Under the pieces are notes generated by a model that worked only from the letters and a program-made list of their open reading frames with translations, was not told the origin of the DNA and searched no databases. A program made the position numbers and the translations under genes. Positions 25,869-34,400 of a stretch of DNA of 34,400 nt are shown piece after piece. The stretch lies in contig CATISE010000078.1 in assembly GCA_949538655.1 (NCBI GenBank), positions 1 to 34,400 on the forward strand, in the 5' to 3' direction. How positions within the stretch are numbered: position 1 is the first letter of the stretch; the number at the start of each line of letters is the position of its first letter. Source of the DNA: Marine Group II euryarchaeote MED-G33. Lineage in GTDB: Archaea; Thermoplasmatota; Poseidoniia; Poseidoniales; Thalassarchaeaceae.

Positions 25869-25879
25869 GGGGTTTTTCC

Positions 25880-28800
25880 ATGTCACTGGCAGGACCGTGG
25901 ACACTCGAGAAACGAGTTATTTCCGCTTGTGCCAGCATTCTCGCTGCCATCCTGGTAGCAGCCGTTCAGTGGGGCGATTACGATTGGAGTTTGGGTCGTA
26001 CATTCACACTGACAGGTCTTTCTCTAATCGCGGGCCTTGTCGTTTGGTCAACACTCCAGTGGCTTCTCTCAAGTCGCCATCGGATTTTGTCTGTGATGGC
26101 ACGTAACAATTTGGTTCGGAGAAAGCGTAACACGGCGCTCGTTGTCATCGGTTTGCTTGTCGGTTCGGCGATTGTCACCTCTTCCCTGGTTATCGGTGAT
26201 AGTTTGGATGCGACCATGGAGGAGCAATTCATCGCACCCCTGGGTGATACTGATTATTACATTAAGAAAAATGACAAAGCCACGGGCCTGTGGGTCGAAT
26301 GGAACCACACAAGAGCCAGTGAAATTTCTGAGGATTTACGCACCTGGTCCAACGTTCAAGGCGCTAGACCCGGTTTGCAAATGAGTGCATCGATCGAATT
26401 TGAGGGATTGGGGGAACCGGTTGCGACGTGGTATGCATTTGACTCGATTTTATCCAACGCGGGTGGTTTTGATCCCATTGGCGGCCCTGATGGTATTCGG
26501 TACATGGATATCGATGATGGCAATGTTGTAATCAATGAAGAACTGTCAAACAGTATTTCAGCCGGTATTGGGGATTCGATTGAAATTCATTGGGTAAACA
26601 TCGATTTGGAAGATGGAATTGTCCGCAGTAGCACAAACCTGACGGTGCAATACATCGTTAATGACATCAATACTGGACATCGAAATAGTGGACAGCCACT
26701 GTTGTTTACGAGTTTGACACAAGCTCAGGAAATCACTGGGAAGGAGTTACTTGTTACCCATGTGGGTATCGCAGTGGATGGCAATGGAAACGAGGCACTC
26801 CGCGATGATATCCGGACACTCGTCGATGAACATCTCATCGCTGAAGACGCAGGTTTTTCGATTGAATCAGATGCGGAATCGGGGCTGATCGCAGTGGCTC
26901 GAACGACCGGGCTCGGGCAACTGCGCGAGAATGAAGTCACCAATCTCACAACTTTGGTCAATGAATCTCAATTCACTTTAGATTCGGTCGAATTGTTGCA
27001 GGTCCCTCTCTACAACATCGCACAACAATGGTTCAATGTCTCTGGTCTTGCATCAGCATCGATCTCATTGATTGAACAATCGGATGGTTGGGATTGGTAT
27101 GCAACAGGTTCGGGCTTATCCCTGCAAGATGAAGGTGGTCAATGGTGGATTTGGGCTCCAGATGATGCCGATGATGAATCGATTCGCGATATCTTACTGA
27201 CTGGAAATGATAGTGCATTCATCGCACATGCCGATGGTGTTCGGTACATCGATTTGGCACCTGATGCTCCGGATTCAGATTACCTGGAATCACACTCTAT
27301 CGAGGGGCTGGCCTCGGTTTGTTTCGACGATTGCTCGAACAACCAATCGACCATACTTGCCCTTGAGGAAAGCGAAGGCAACGTTTGGCTTCATTCATCT
27401 TCTGACAACCTAGAGACGTGGGTGGCCACCAACCTCGTCAATGATGGGTCGGCATTGGGTGTCGATATCGCTGTTGATGACGATGAAATCATCATTAGAA
27501 TCGGGGGTATAATCGGCAGCCAAACCTGTTCTGGTAAAGATGTAGAATCGTTAAACTGTTCTCAAGATTCAAGCGAGAGACGGGATTTGTTTGAGCACGG
27601 TTCTTCGACATGGGTTGTCGAAGGGCAATCACTCTATCTCTTGGATAATGGGAATACCACTTTAGCATGGGCCTATGGGCTTCCAAACGGGACATTGGTC
27701 GCCTATTCCTCAGATGTGATATGGGTTGAGGATGAAGGCCTTTGGGCTTGGAACGGATCTGTATTCAACGCACTTTCGATTTCCTTGCCATCGGCAGCCA
27801 ACCCCGATGATGCTGCAATTGGCCTCAAATCTGATCGATTGATTGTGACCACTGGTTCAGGTGTTTCAGTGGTAGAGGGGGATGATCTATCCGGCCGTCT
27901 TCCATCACGAATCCGAATCGATTCGGTCAACCGCGTCCCACTTACGGTTGTGGGCTGTGATGGATGCGACACAATGGGCTTCCCATCCGTCGAGAGTGGA
28001 AAAATACACGTTTCTGACTGGGCTGGCGACACGCTGTCTTTGGAACCGGAAAGTTTGATTCGTTTGCGTGGGTATTTACCCGCGATTCGAGGACAACTCG
28101 ATGGTGAACTATTCAGGGTGGAAGATGCCAATCTCAGCCTACCTTCGCCACCAGGACAGCCTTCATTTGCAGATATGACATTCGGACTCGTATCAATTCC
28201 GGATGCTGAATTGTTGGCTGGAGGTAGTACTGGTGCTCGAAGCATGGTCATCATCGTCGGGCCGGGTTTGGCCAATCCGGCTGTTTATGAGGCTGTTTTG
28301 GCTATTGTCGAAGACTGGGCCGATGAACAAGCCGACCTTGATTCAGCAGATTTGAATGTCGCCCCAATCAAGGTTAGGGCGATTGAATCCACCGCAGATG
28401 CAGGTGAGAATTTCTCTATGTTATTCCTCATTTTTGGCTCGTTTGTCATTTTCGCTGGTATTCTCTTGGTGATGAATATCTTCGTCATGTTGGCTGATGA
28501 ACGTAAGCCCGAGATGGGCATGGCCCGTGCCATTGGAATGCATCGTGGCGACCTGCGAGTTTTGTTCGTTCAAGAAGGTGCCTTACTCGGCATGATATCG
28601 AGCGCAGTTGGCGCTTTTATCGGCATTGGGGTTGCTTGGGTTTTGATGAAATTCATGGCCACCGCATTCCAGGACACACTCTCTTGGACGGTGGTTTTCG
28701 ATTGGTCATTCCAGAGCCTATTGGCGGGATTCACTGCGGGTTTCTTGGTCACTTGGTCCACATTGTGGATGACCTCCATGTGGATCAGTCGGCTCAATGT

Positions 28801-30511
28801 TGTCGCAGCCATTCGAAGCATACCGACACGTTATGCTGGTGCCTTGCCATGGTGGTCGATTTTGGTCACCTTATTCCTTGGATTTTCATCCCTCGGTAGT
28901 TTTGCCCTCGCCTTCTTCCTCGGCGTTCCTGAAGATGGTACACGGCATGCTTGGTGGCTGTTGGGTGGATTCACACTCTTGCTTGCCTTGGTTCCCCCTG
29001 CATTTTGGATTCTTGGCCGAATCCTGCCTGAAGACATCACTGTTCGGGGCATGCGATTCCACCGTCCAGTTGTTCTCCCGCGCCTGATTTTATCCATCCT
29101 AAGTTTAACAATGATTTTCTGGGGTTGGAAGGGTGATCCAATCAGTGAGCCTTGGGAACAAGGTCCCTTTTCATTCATCATTTTGGGTGTTTTCATGGTG
29201 GCTGCCGGCGTCTTGTTGTTGACCAGCCTTGCACCTCTGGTGACCCGTTTCTTATCGCGTCTGTTGGCCCCTCTTTCGGGGCGCATTGCCTCTGTTTTAC
29301 CGACCAGTCTTGCTTACCCGATGGCGACACCATTCCGGACAGCCATGACAATGGGCATGTTTTCCTTGGTCATCTTTGCCGTTGTCATTCTTTCAGGAAG
29401 TTCAGCGATTACATCTAACAATCTCGATGAAATGGGTGATGAATCAGGTGGCAATTACGAGATTCTTGCATACAGCAGCAGTGAATTGGATCCAGATGTG
29501 AGCAATTGGAATCTAGGTGCAATGAATGTATCTGATTTCGATTCGATTGCAACCATACATACCGGCGTGGTCAAGGCTGAAAGAGGCGATGGTACCGGCG
29601 AATCGCTAAATGTTGGTTTACGGGGTTTCGACTCTAATTTCTCAGGGCACGGTGCACTGAGTTTGGAGATTTGGGCTACAGAATTGGGAGATACGGAAGA
29701 GGATGCATGGGCGGCTGTTCTCGCTGATGAAAGCCTCGTCATTGTCGATTTCAGCTTAACCCCCACACCAGAGGGTTGGGAGAATGCACCACCGACACTC
29801 GACCTGGGGATTGGTGATAGAATTCTGATTAGCGACCCTAGTAACTCTGGAGTCAATCGTACCGTATTTGTCGGTGGAATCCTGAAGCAGGAGGCCTCAG
29901 TGTTCATTCCGGGAATTTACATACAGTCCGATTTTGCCGAAGAGCGGTTTGATGCCAAGCCCCATATCGTTTGGTTTAGCGTTCCCAATGGTACGGACGT
30001 TGATGATCAGGAATATGCTGCTGATGAAATTGAACGAGGTATGATTGAGGAAGGGGTTGGTGTATTTGTCATTGAAGTCGCTTGGAGTAAAATAAACTCA
30101 TTCGTACTGTCTATATTCGGGCTACTGAAGGCCTTCTTGGGCTTGGGTCTGGTCGTGGGGATCGCCGGGCTGGCTGTTGTTACAATTCGCAACGTTAGCG
30201 AACGTCGTCATCAAATCGGAATCTTGAGGGCACTTGGTTTCCAGAGAAGCATGGTTGTGGCCACCTTCCTTGTTGAATTGTCATGGGTTTCTTTCTTGGG
30301 CATTCTCAATGGGGCTCTGGTTGGAGTGGGTTTCCACTATGCATTGTATGAACGATTTCTCAAAGAAGATGGTGCGGAATTCATCATGCCATGGAATGAA
30401 ATTTACATGATTGTCATCGGTGCTTACATTTTGACACTTCTCGCCACATTGTGGCCTGTCCGTCAGGCGGCTTCGATTCATCCGGCCGAAGCACTGCGGG
30501 ACGTAAATTAA
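25880..30511 (+). CDS. very large FtsX-type permease (MacB/LolC-like) with big extracellular domain
   Basis: This 1543-residue permease is more than twice the usual 400-800. It begins with helices at about 13-30, 41-62 and 85-105; the last opens the first half of the permease. An extracellular domain of about 740 residues (106-845) follows, with beta-propeller-like repeats rich in Trp and Asp (GGQWWIWAPD, VWLHSSSD, ALGVDIAVDD). Then come FtsX module one (about 846-970, GSFVIFAGILLVMNIFVML, ADERKPEMGMARAIGMH), about six further helices and a second outside domain. FtsX module two (about 1400-1543) has SERRHQIGILRALGFQ and ends in VRQAASIHPAEALRDV. The paired motifs RAIGM and RALGF are FtsX family hallmarks. 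It works with the ATPase directly upstream. Confidence 0.87.
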   Translation: MSLAGPWTLEKRVISACASILAAILVAAVQWGDYDWSLGRTFTLTGLSLIAGLVVWSTLQWLLSSRHRILSVMARNNLVRRKRNTALVVIGLLVGSAIVTSSLVIGDSLDATMEEQFIAPLGDTDYYIKKNDKATGLWVEWNHTRASEISEDLRTWSNVQGARPGLQMSASIEFEGLGEPVATWYAFDSILSNAGGFDPIGGPDGIRYMDIDDGNVVINEELSNSISAGIGDSIEIHWVNIDLEDGIVRSSTNLTVQYIVNDINTGHRNSGQPLLFTSLTQAQEITGKELLVTHVGIAVDGNGNEALRDDIRTLVDEHLIAEDAGFSIESDAESGLIAVARTTGLGQLRENEVTNLTTLVNESQFTLDSVELLQVPLYNIAQQWFNVSGLASASISLIEQSDGWDWYATGSGLSLQDEGGQWWIWAPDDADDESIRDILLTGNDSAFIAHADGVRYIDLAPDAPDSDYLESHSIEGLASVCFDDCSNNQSTILALEESEGNVWLHSSSDNLETWVATNLVNDGSALGVDIAVDDDEIIIRIGGIIGSQTCSGKDVESLNCSQDSSERRDLFEHGSSTWVVEGQSLYLLDNGNTTLAWAYGLPNGTLVAYSSDVIWVEDEGLWAWNGSVFNALSISLPSAANPDDAAIGLKSDRLIVTTGSGVSVVEGDDLSGRLPSRIRIDSVNRVPLTVVGCDGCDTMGFPSVESGKIHVSDWAGDTLSLEPESLIRLRGYLPAIRGQLDGELFRVEDANLSLPSPPGQPSFADMTFGLVSIPDAELLAGGSTGARSMVIIVGPGLANPAVYEAVLAIVEDWADEQADLDSADLNVAPIKVRAIESTADAGENFSMLFLIFGSFVIFAGILLVMNIFVMLADERKPEMGMARAIGMHRGDLRVLFVQEGALLGMISSAVGAFIGIGVAWVLMKFMATAFQDTLSWTVVFDWSFQSLLAGFTAGFLVTWSTLWMTSMWISRLNVVAAIRSIPTRYAGALPWWSILVTLFLGFSSLGSFALAFFLGVPEDGTRHAWWLLGGFTLLLALVPPAFWILGRILPEDITVRGMRFHRPVVLPRLILSILSLTMIFWGWKGDPISEPWEQGPFSFIILGVFMVAAGVLLLTSLAPLVTRFLSRLLAPLSGRIASVLPTSLAYPMATPFRTAMTMGMFSLVIFAVVILSGSSAITSNNLDEMGDESGGNYEILAYSSSELDPDVSNWNLGAMNVSDFDSIATIHTGVVKAERGDGTGESLNVGLRGFDSNFSGHGALSLEIWATELGDTEEDAWAAVLADESLVIVDFSLTPTPEGWENAPPTLDLGIGDRILISDPSNSGVNRTVFVGGILKQEASVFIPGIYIQSDFAEERFDAKPHIVWFSVPNGTDVDDQEYAADEIERGMIEEGVGVFVIEVAWSKINSFVLSIFGLLKAFLGLGLVVGIAGLAVVTIRNVSERRHQIGILRALGFQRSMVVATFLVELSWVSFLGILNGALVGVGFHYALYERFLKEDGAEFIMPWNEIYMIVIGAYILTLLATLWPVRQAASIHPAEALRDVN

Positions 30512-30586
30512 TTACAAATCGTTCGTTCTAGTAATTATAAACAAATGCGTGTTTAAGCGGAAAAACGTAACTTGGACCGCCCATCA

Positions 30587-30595
30587 CTATAAATA
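30587..30595 (+). promoter_or_regulatory. strong TATA box of the abundant surface protein
   Basis: CTATAAATA is close to the archaeal consensus and is centred about 26 bases before a likely start at 30617, leaving a leader of about 26 bases with a Shine-Dalgarno. Another AT-rich box (AATTATAAAC, about 30532-30541) sits further upstream. Confidence 0.6.
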
Positions 30596-30628
30596 CGAAG
30601 TTTTACTGTGGCAACGCACCCACTGTGA

Positions 30629-30635
30629 GGGAGGA
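30629..30635 (+). promoter_or_regulatory. Shine-Dalgarno of the surface protein
   Basis: GGGAGGA ends 7 bases before the GTG at 30643. This decides that start over the in-frame GTG at 30625, which would place the ribosome site inside the coding region. Confidence 0.6.
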
Positions 30636-30642
30636 CTGTAAA

Positions 30643-33600
30643 GTGAAGCAAATAGTGCCCATAGTACTCACTGCGTTGATGATGACCAGCTTGTTCGCTG
30701 GAATCGACTTCGTTGATGAGCTGAAGGATACGAACGAAATGGAAACGGGTGGCCGTGCAGCATACGAATTGAATCTGCACGACGTCTTGGAACCACGAGA
30801 AACATTCGTGGACCAAGCCGGTAACACTCGGAATGGAATTGACGTTGGTGACACCGTCTATTTCCGGCCGATCATCATCAATGATGGTGACAACGCACAC
30901 GACGAATTTAACGTACGTGTGACCGTTACGCCGGCCGGCGATGGTCAAACTGCCGTGATCGATAGCCTCGATGACGTCGTTTGCCCCGGTAACACCGCCG
31001 AAACTGGTTGCAGCTACAATACGCTGGGAGCCGGTGACTTCTTGGGTGGCGGAAACTACCGCATCCAAGCAGAAAGTGGTGGCGACCTAGCATGGACTCC
31101 ATCCGTTCCTGGCGATTATACTGTAACGATTTCAATCGACGTCGACAGTTCAATGGATACTGATCTAACCAACAATGACATGACTTACCAAGTCACTGTT
31201 CAGCACTACCGCGACATCGTTGTCGACCTATGTTGGACAGACGGCCCCGGTGGCGAGTGTCTTTCAGAAGCTGCAGGTGGATACGACAACGTGCAGGGTG
31301 AAGGCCCGCACAACTTCGCACTTACTGTAACTGCAGATGGTTCCGAATCATGGGCACCTCGAGCAACAACGGTCTCTGTTGAATTATCAGGTGCATATTC
31401 CACGACCAGTATGAAGCCCACAAGCTTCGACTCTGATGGAGATGGAGCGATGGAGATGGCGTCCGACAATGGACACATGTACACTGTTGTCGTCGGTGAT
31501 GCAACCGACGTTGACGTATGGCACAACATGTCCAACTTGGACAGCCCTGTGACCGATGCCAACGACTTGGCTGAGAACCCATGCACAAACGGTGACAACC
31601 CGTGCCAGCAGTCTCGCACTGTCATGGTTTACCAGCAAGCATACGTCTTCCACGGCGAGATTGCTGGTGACACTGCCGCAGAAGGTGCATCAAGCGCACC
31701 AGTTGGATTCTCAATCACTGCAATGCTACAATCCATGGATGAATACTCACCATCGTCTGGAGCATCTGGTGGAATGGGTCCTGGTGGCCAAAATGATACC
31801 GAAGAGCCATCGATAATCATGAAAGAAAACTCAGTCGATTATGATGACCGAACTGGTAACAATGATGGAACCCTCGCAGGATATTTCTCAGTCTTCCACG
31901 ACATTGGCGTAACATCCCTCACCGCCGGTGACAACGAAGCGACTGAAGGCACTCTGAATGTTGGGGTTACAACTCTGAAAGCAAACGTCGTTTTCGGCGG
32001 CTCTGCTGGTGACAACGAATACGATTGGGCAGTCACATTTTCAGTCACTGACGAAAATGGTCAATCTGCTCTTGGTGGCGACCCCGGTATTGCAGACTCT
32101 TGCGAGGATGGATCCGAGGATGCTTACTCACACGCTTTGCTCAGTGAAACGGCACCTGGTTCATTCCCAGAAGGCAAGGCTTGCCTAGATGTGAACTTGC
32201 AGGCTGGCCGATACACGGTTACTGCAACATCCAGTCTACTTGGTGCAACCAGTTTGCCATCGAATGCAACAGACATGAACGGTGGTAACGACGTTCGAGC
32301 AACCTTCTACGAGGTTATCAACGACAATCCAACCGTGTTCATCACACTGGACGAAATCGCTCGCGGTGATGAGAGCGTAGAAGCTCCAGTCATCGTTGGT
32401 GACACCATCACCATGCGTGCGCGCGGAATGGATACAGAATCAACAGATGAAGAACTGATGTATTCCTGGAAGCGAGTCACTGCTTCCGGTGAAGTCGAAG
32501 AGATGCTTTGCGACTTGACGATCTGCACAGTCGAGACCGATATGTCTTGGGCTGGAGAGCGAATGGTTACTGCAACAGTGACCGATGGCAATGGTGCCAG
32601 CGCCTCCGACAGCATGCTCATGTCCGTTTGGAACTCGTATTCCGCAGACATGTCCGTGACTGGAGCAACCATGAGTTACTCGATCGTTTACGGTCCTATG
32701 GTTAACTACAACGTCTCAGCAGCTGATGCTGATGCGTTCACAGCACAGCAACTGGGCAACAATGCAGGTTCATACGACAGTGTGGTCGCATTCGACCTCA
32801 CAGTCTCCAACCTGATGATGCCAGCTGATATGGGAACAGAGACACTCACCATCGACTTCGATGGTGATGCAACAAACTCCTGGGGACTATGGTACAAGCG
32901 TACCACGGATTCCCCATGGACCTCTGTCAACCACATCACCTCCTCTGCAGGTGCAGCCAGTGGTACAACCATGACCTTCTCTCACGATGGTAGCATGGAA
33001 GGCAACCTTGGTGGCGGAACCTACGCGATCTTTGATGCAGCAACAGCAGGTGCACAACCACCCGCAACAGGCGTATCAGGACTCACTGCAACCTTGGCAC
33101 CCGATGCACGCATCGATGTTGCTTGGGGCTATGGTGAGAACCCACAGTTCGCAAGTGGCGACACAGTGAACGTTTACTGGTGCGCTTGGGCAGATGCTGA
33201 CACTTCATGTGACGCAATGGCTGGAACATCAATCGCAGGACAGGATCCTGTTACACAGGCTTGGCAACACAACGGCGTAGATGCGACAAAGTATACCATC
33301 CTCGTACAGACACAGAATGGTAACACAGACGCTGTGACTGGTGCAATGCTCACTGGTGGCCTCGCTGAGATCACTGTGACTGCTGATGGTAGCGTAACAC
33401 CTGCACCAACACTCAGCAACGCAGCAGCAACCATGACATCCACAAATGATGGTCTAACCTTCACATGGGATGCAACTGGTACCGATGACGTATCGTCATG
33501 GGTAGTCTGCTGGGCTGGAACTCAAGACATCGTCAACAACGAGTTTGACAGTCTATTGGGCAACAGCTGTGCAACAACCGAAGACACAACCTCCTCGATC

Positions 33601-33903
33601 ACAGTGACCGAGCAGGACATGTGTGGTGGAACTTGCAGCGCTGACATGTACTTTGGTATCGCAGGCAAGGACTCAGTCGGTAACGTAGCCGACCCGGGTG
33701 CAGATATGTATGCAGACATGAAGGCAGGCCTAGATGTGCCTGACAATATCGATGCTACAGACCCAGGTGCTGAAGACGAAGGCATGCCATCTACCGCAAT
33801 CTACGCAATCATTGGATTGGTCGTACTTGCAGTGATTGGTGGCGCTTTCATCCTCACCCGTGGCGCAGAAGCCGACGGTGATGACAAAGAGTGGGATTAC
33901 TGA
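30643..33903 (+). CDS. abundant secreted, C-terminally anchored surface protein (S-layer-like candidate)
   Basis: This 1086-residue acidic protein has a signal peptide (KQIVPIVLTALMMTSLFAG) and a CARDB-like domain near the N terminus (GDTVYFRPIIINDGDN ... PGDYTVTISIDVDSSMDTDLTNND). It also has a PKD/REJ-like part (YSWKRVTASGEVEE ... VTATVTDGNGASASD), Fn3-like segments (GVSGLTATLAPDARIDVAWGYG) and a final helix (AIYAIIGLVVLAVIGGAFIL). Cysteines occur in close pairs (CTNGDNPC, CGGTC), suggesting disulfides. By eye, C-ending codons such as GAC, AAC and ATC are more frequent than in the preceding permease gene. Together with the strong TATA, a good Shine-Dalgarno and the strong terminator, this suggests high expression. 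An S-layer or major envelope role is inference. Confidence 0.8.
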   Translation: MKQIVPIVLTALMMTSLFAGIDFVDELKDTNEMETGGRAAYELNLHDVLEPRETFVDQAGNTRNGIDVGDTVYFRPIIINDGDNAHDEFNVRVTVTPAGDGQTAVIDSLDDVVCPGNTAETGCSYNTLGAGDFLGGGNYRIQAESGGDLAWTPSVPGDYTVTISIDVDSSMDTDLTNNDMTYQVTVQHYRDIVVDLCWTDGPGGECLSEAAGGYDNVQGEGPHNFALTVTADGSESWAPRATTVSVELSGAYSTTSMKPTSFDSDGDGAMEMASDNGHMYTVVVGDATDVDVWHNMSNLDSPVTDANDLAENPCTNGDNPCQQSRTVMVYQQAYVFHGEIAGDTAAEGASSAPVGFSITAMLQSMDEYSPSSGASGGMGPGGQNDTEEPSIIMKENSVDYDDRTGNNDGTLAGYFSVFHDIGVTSLTAGDNEATEGTLNVGVTTLKANVVFGGSAGDNEYDWAVTFSVTDENGQSALGGDPGIADSCEDGSEDAYSHALLSETAPGSFPEGKACLDVNLQAGRYTVTATSSLLGATSLPSNATDMNGGNDVRATFYEVINDNPTVFITLDEIARGDESVEAPVIVGDTITMRARGMDTESTDEELMYSWKRVTASGEVEEMLCDLTICTVETDMSWAGERMVTATVTDGNGASASDSMLMSVWNSYSADMSVTGATMSYSIVYGPMVNYNVSAADADAFTAQQLGNNAGSYDSVVAFDLTVSNLMMPADMGTETLTIDFDGDATNSWGLWYKRTTDSPWTSVNHITSSAGAASGTTMTFSHDGSMEGNLGGGTYAIFDAATAGAQPPATGVSGLTATLAPDARIDVAWGYGENPQFASGDTVNVYWCAWADADTSCDAMAGTSIAGQDPVTQAWQHNGVDATKYTILVQTQNGNTDAVTGAMLTGGLAEITVTADGSVTPAPTLSNAAATMTSTNDGLTFTWDATGTDDVSSWVVCWAGTQDIVNNEFDSLLGNSCATTEDTTSSITVTEQDMCGGTCSADMYFGIAGKDSVGNVADPGADMYADMKAGLDVPDNIDATDPGAEDEGMPSTAIYAIIGLVVLAVIGGAFILTRGAEADGDDKEWDY

Positions 33904-33954
33904 AATCCCGCAGGCCTCGAAACAAAACATGACCCGTCCATGAGACGGTGACCC

Positions 33955-33992
33955 GGGCCGGGCCCCCTATAGGGGGCCCGGTCCTTTTTTTT
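33955..33992 (+). terminator. strong GC-rich hairpin plus T8
   Basis: A perfect 24-base palindrome at 33958-33981 (CCGGGCCCCC arm, TATA centre) is extended by GGG/TCC pairs to about 13 bp. After TCC it is followed by eight T at 33985-33992. It starts about 50 bases behind the surface-protein stop. This is a bacterial-style intrinsic terminator; archaea often use T-runs alone, so the hairpin may also protect the mRNA 3' end. Confidence 0.8.
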
Positions 33993-34317
33993 GTTTCCGA
34001 TTTCACCAATGTTCGGATCATAAAAATTGTTAGATTCTTGTTATCAGGCTCACAGTTGACCGATTTTTGGCGTGTAGAAACCGACATTTCCGCATGTCTT
34101 TTTTCATGTTTGAAATCAATTATCGAGCAATCATATTCTGTGGATGGAGTTTGTTACAAATTGTTTGTACCACTTATTTTCGTAGATTTTAACTGCTCAA
34201 AAATATCTGCGCAGTTTGTCGAACAGAATTGAGAAATCAAAGGGTTTGCACCCATACGGTTATATCTACGTCAGAACGTGGAACGGCCTGTTCATAGGAC
34301 ACTCTGGGGTATCTTGA
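33993..34317. other. AT-rich intergenic region without a gene
   Basis: This stretch of about 325 bases is clearly more AT-rich than the rest of the window. I see no RNA gene, no long hairpin and no credible reading frame; the frames that cross it lack a start signal and have improbable composition. The downstream end carries the promoter of the next gene. A regulatory or untranslated RNA cannot be excluded. Confidence 0.5.
34260..34268 (+). promoter_or_regulatory. TATA box of the last gene
   Basis: TTATATCTA would start transcription near 34291 and leave a leader of about 27 bases containing GGGGT 7 bases before the ATG at 34318, a weak Shine-Dalgarno. Confidence 0.45.
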
Positions 34318-34400
34318 ATGGTGACAAATGGAAACAAGAAGGTGTTGGGCGGCAGTTGGCTGTTGCTCACGCTATTGATGATTGGAATGAGTTGGGCCCA
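34318..34400 (+). CDS. N terminus of an exported protein (partial)
   Basis: The 27 visible codons from ATG 34318 run off the window without a stop. They start with a short basic region (MVTNGNKKVLGG) and continue with a hydrophobic stretch (SWLLLTLLMIGMSWA), a typical signal peptide. It is preceded by a TATA box and a weak ribosome site. The context suggests another secreted or surface protein. Confidence 0.55.
   Translation, partial: MVTNGNKKVLGGSWLLLTLLMIGMSWA

Noticed and set aside
28831-29286. Long minus-strand frames opposite the FtsX permease
   Set aside because: They mirror codons of the permease; composition is basic and Pro/Arg-rich without any recognisable domain or start signal.
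33948-34232. A 94-codon plus-strand frame crossing the terminator hairpin
   Set aside because: It begins inside the terminator palindrome and runs through AT-rich intergenic DNA with no start signal.

Overview
The window looks like a piece of a planktonic euryarchaeal chromosome, most probably Marine Group II/III (Poseidoniales-like). Four kinds of evidence support this. First, there is an archaeal Nob1 (PIN plus zinc ribbon) and there are KaiC-family ATPases. Second, TATA boxes lie about 27 bp upstream of ATG codons that have no Shine-Dalgarno (leaderless starts), while internal operon genes use GAGGTGA-type Shine-Dalgarno sites. Third, bacterial-type gyrA and gyrB sit side by side, as known for several euryarchaeal lineages. 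Fourth, there are many very large acidic secreted proteins with PKD, Fn3-like or lamin-tail domains and one C-terminal membrane anchor. The assignment is inference from gene content; no marker tree was possible.

Layout. 1-3.7 kb: the tail of a membrane-anchored protein, then a tightly overlapping minus-strand operon of a pilin-like lamin-tail protein followed by three RecA/KaiC-fold proteins. Only the first of the three keeps an intact Walker A. 3.8-7.2 kb: a giant anchored surface protein, abutting tRNA-Ser(GCT). 7.3-12.1 kb: gyrB-gyrA, with an EF-hand loop at the GyrA C terminus and a strong hairpin upstream of gyrB. 12.3-18.3 kb: aroD, a small anchored exported protein, and a 1386-residue PKD metalloprotease. 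18.3-21.4 kb: a plus-strand operon of an anchored glutaminyl cyclase, a carboxypeptidase-regulatory-like membrane protein and a thymidylate-kinase-like fusion. 21.4-25.1 kb: a DUF2085-like membrane protein, a membrane-anchored Smr-domain protein, a 45-residue zinc-ribbon protein, tRNA-Glu(TTC), a DedA/YqaA-type protein, nob1, tatA and a MoaD-like protein. 25.1-30.5 kb: an ABC ATPase and a 1543-residue FtsX-type permease. 30.6-33.9 kb: a probably highly expressed surface protein ending in a strong terminator. The last 83 bases open another exported protein.

Together the genes suggest a cell investing heavily in exported, membrane-tethered proteins (surface proteins, protease, glutaminyl cyclase, Tat, MacB/Lol-like exporter), mixed with housekeeping genes for topology, rRNA maturation, the shikimate pathway and nucleotide metabolism. 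The least explained pieces are the KaiC triad with its lamin-tail pilin-like partner, the EF-hand on GyrA, the membrane-bound Smr protein, and the exact zero-base spacing at four of six convergent junctions.
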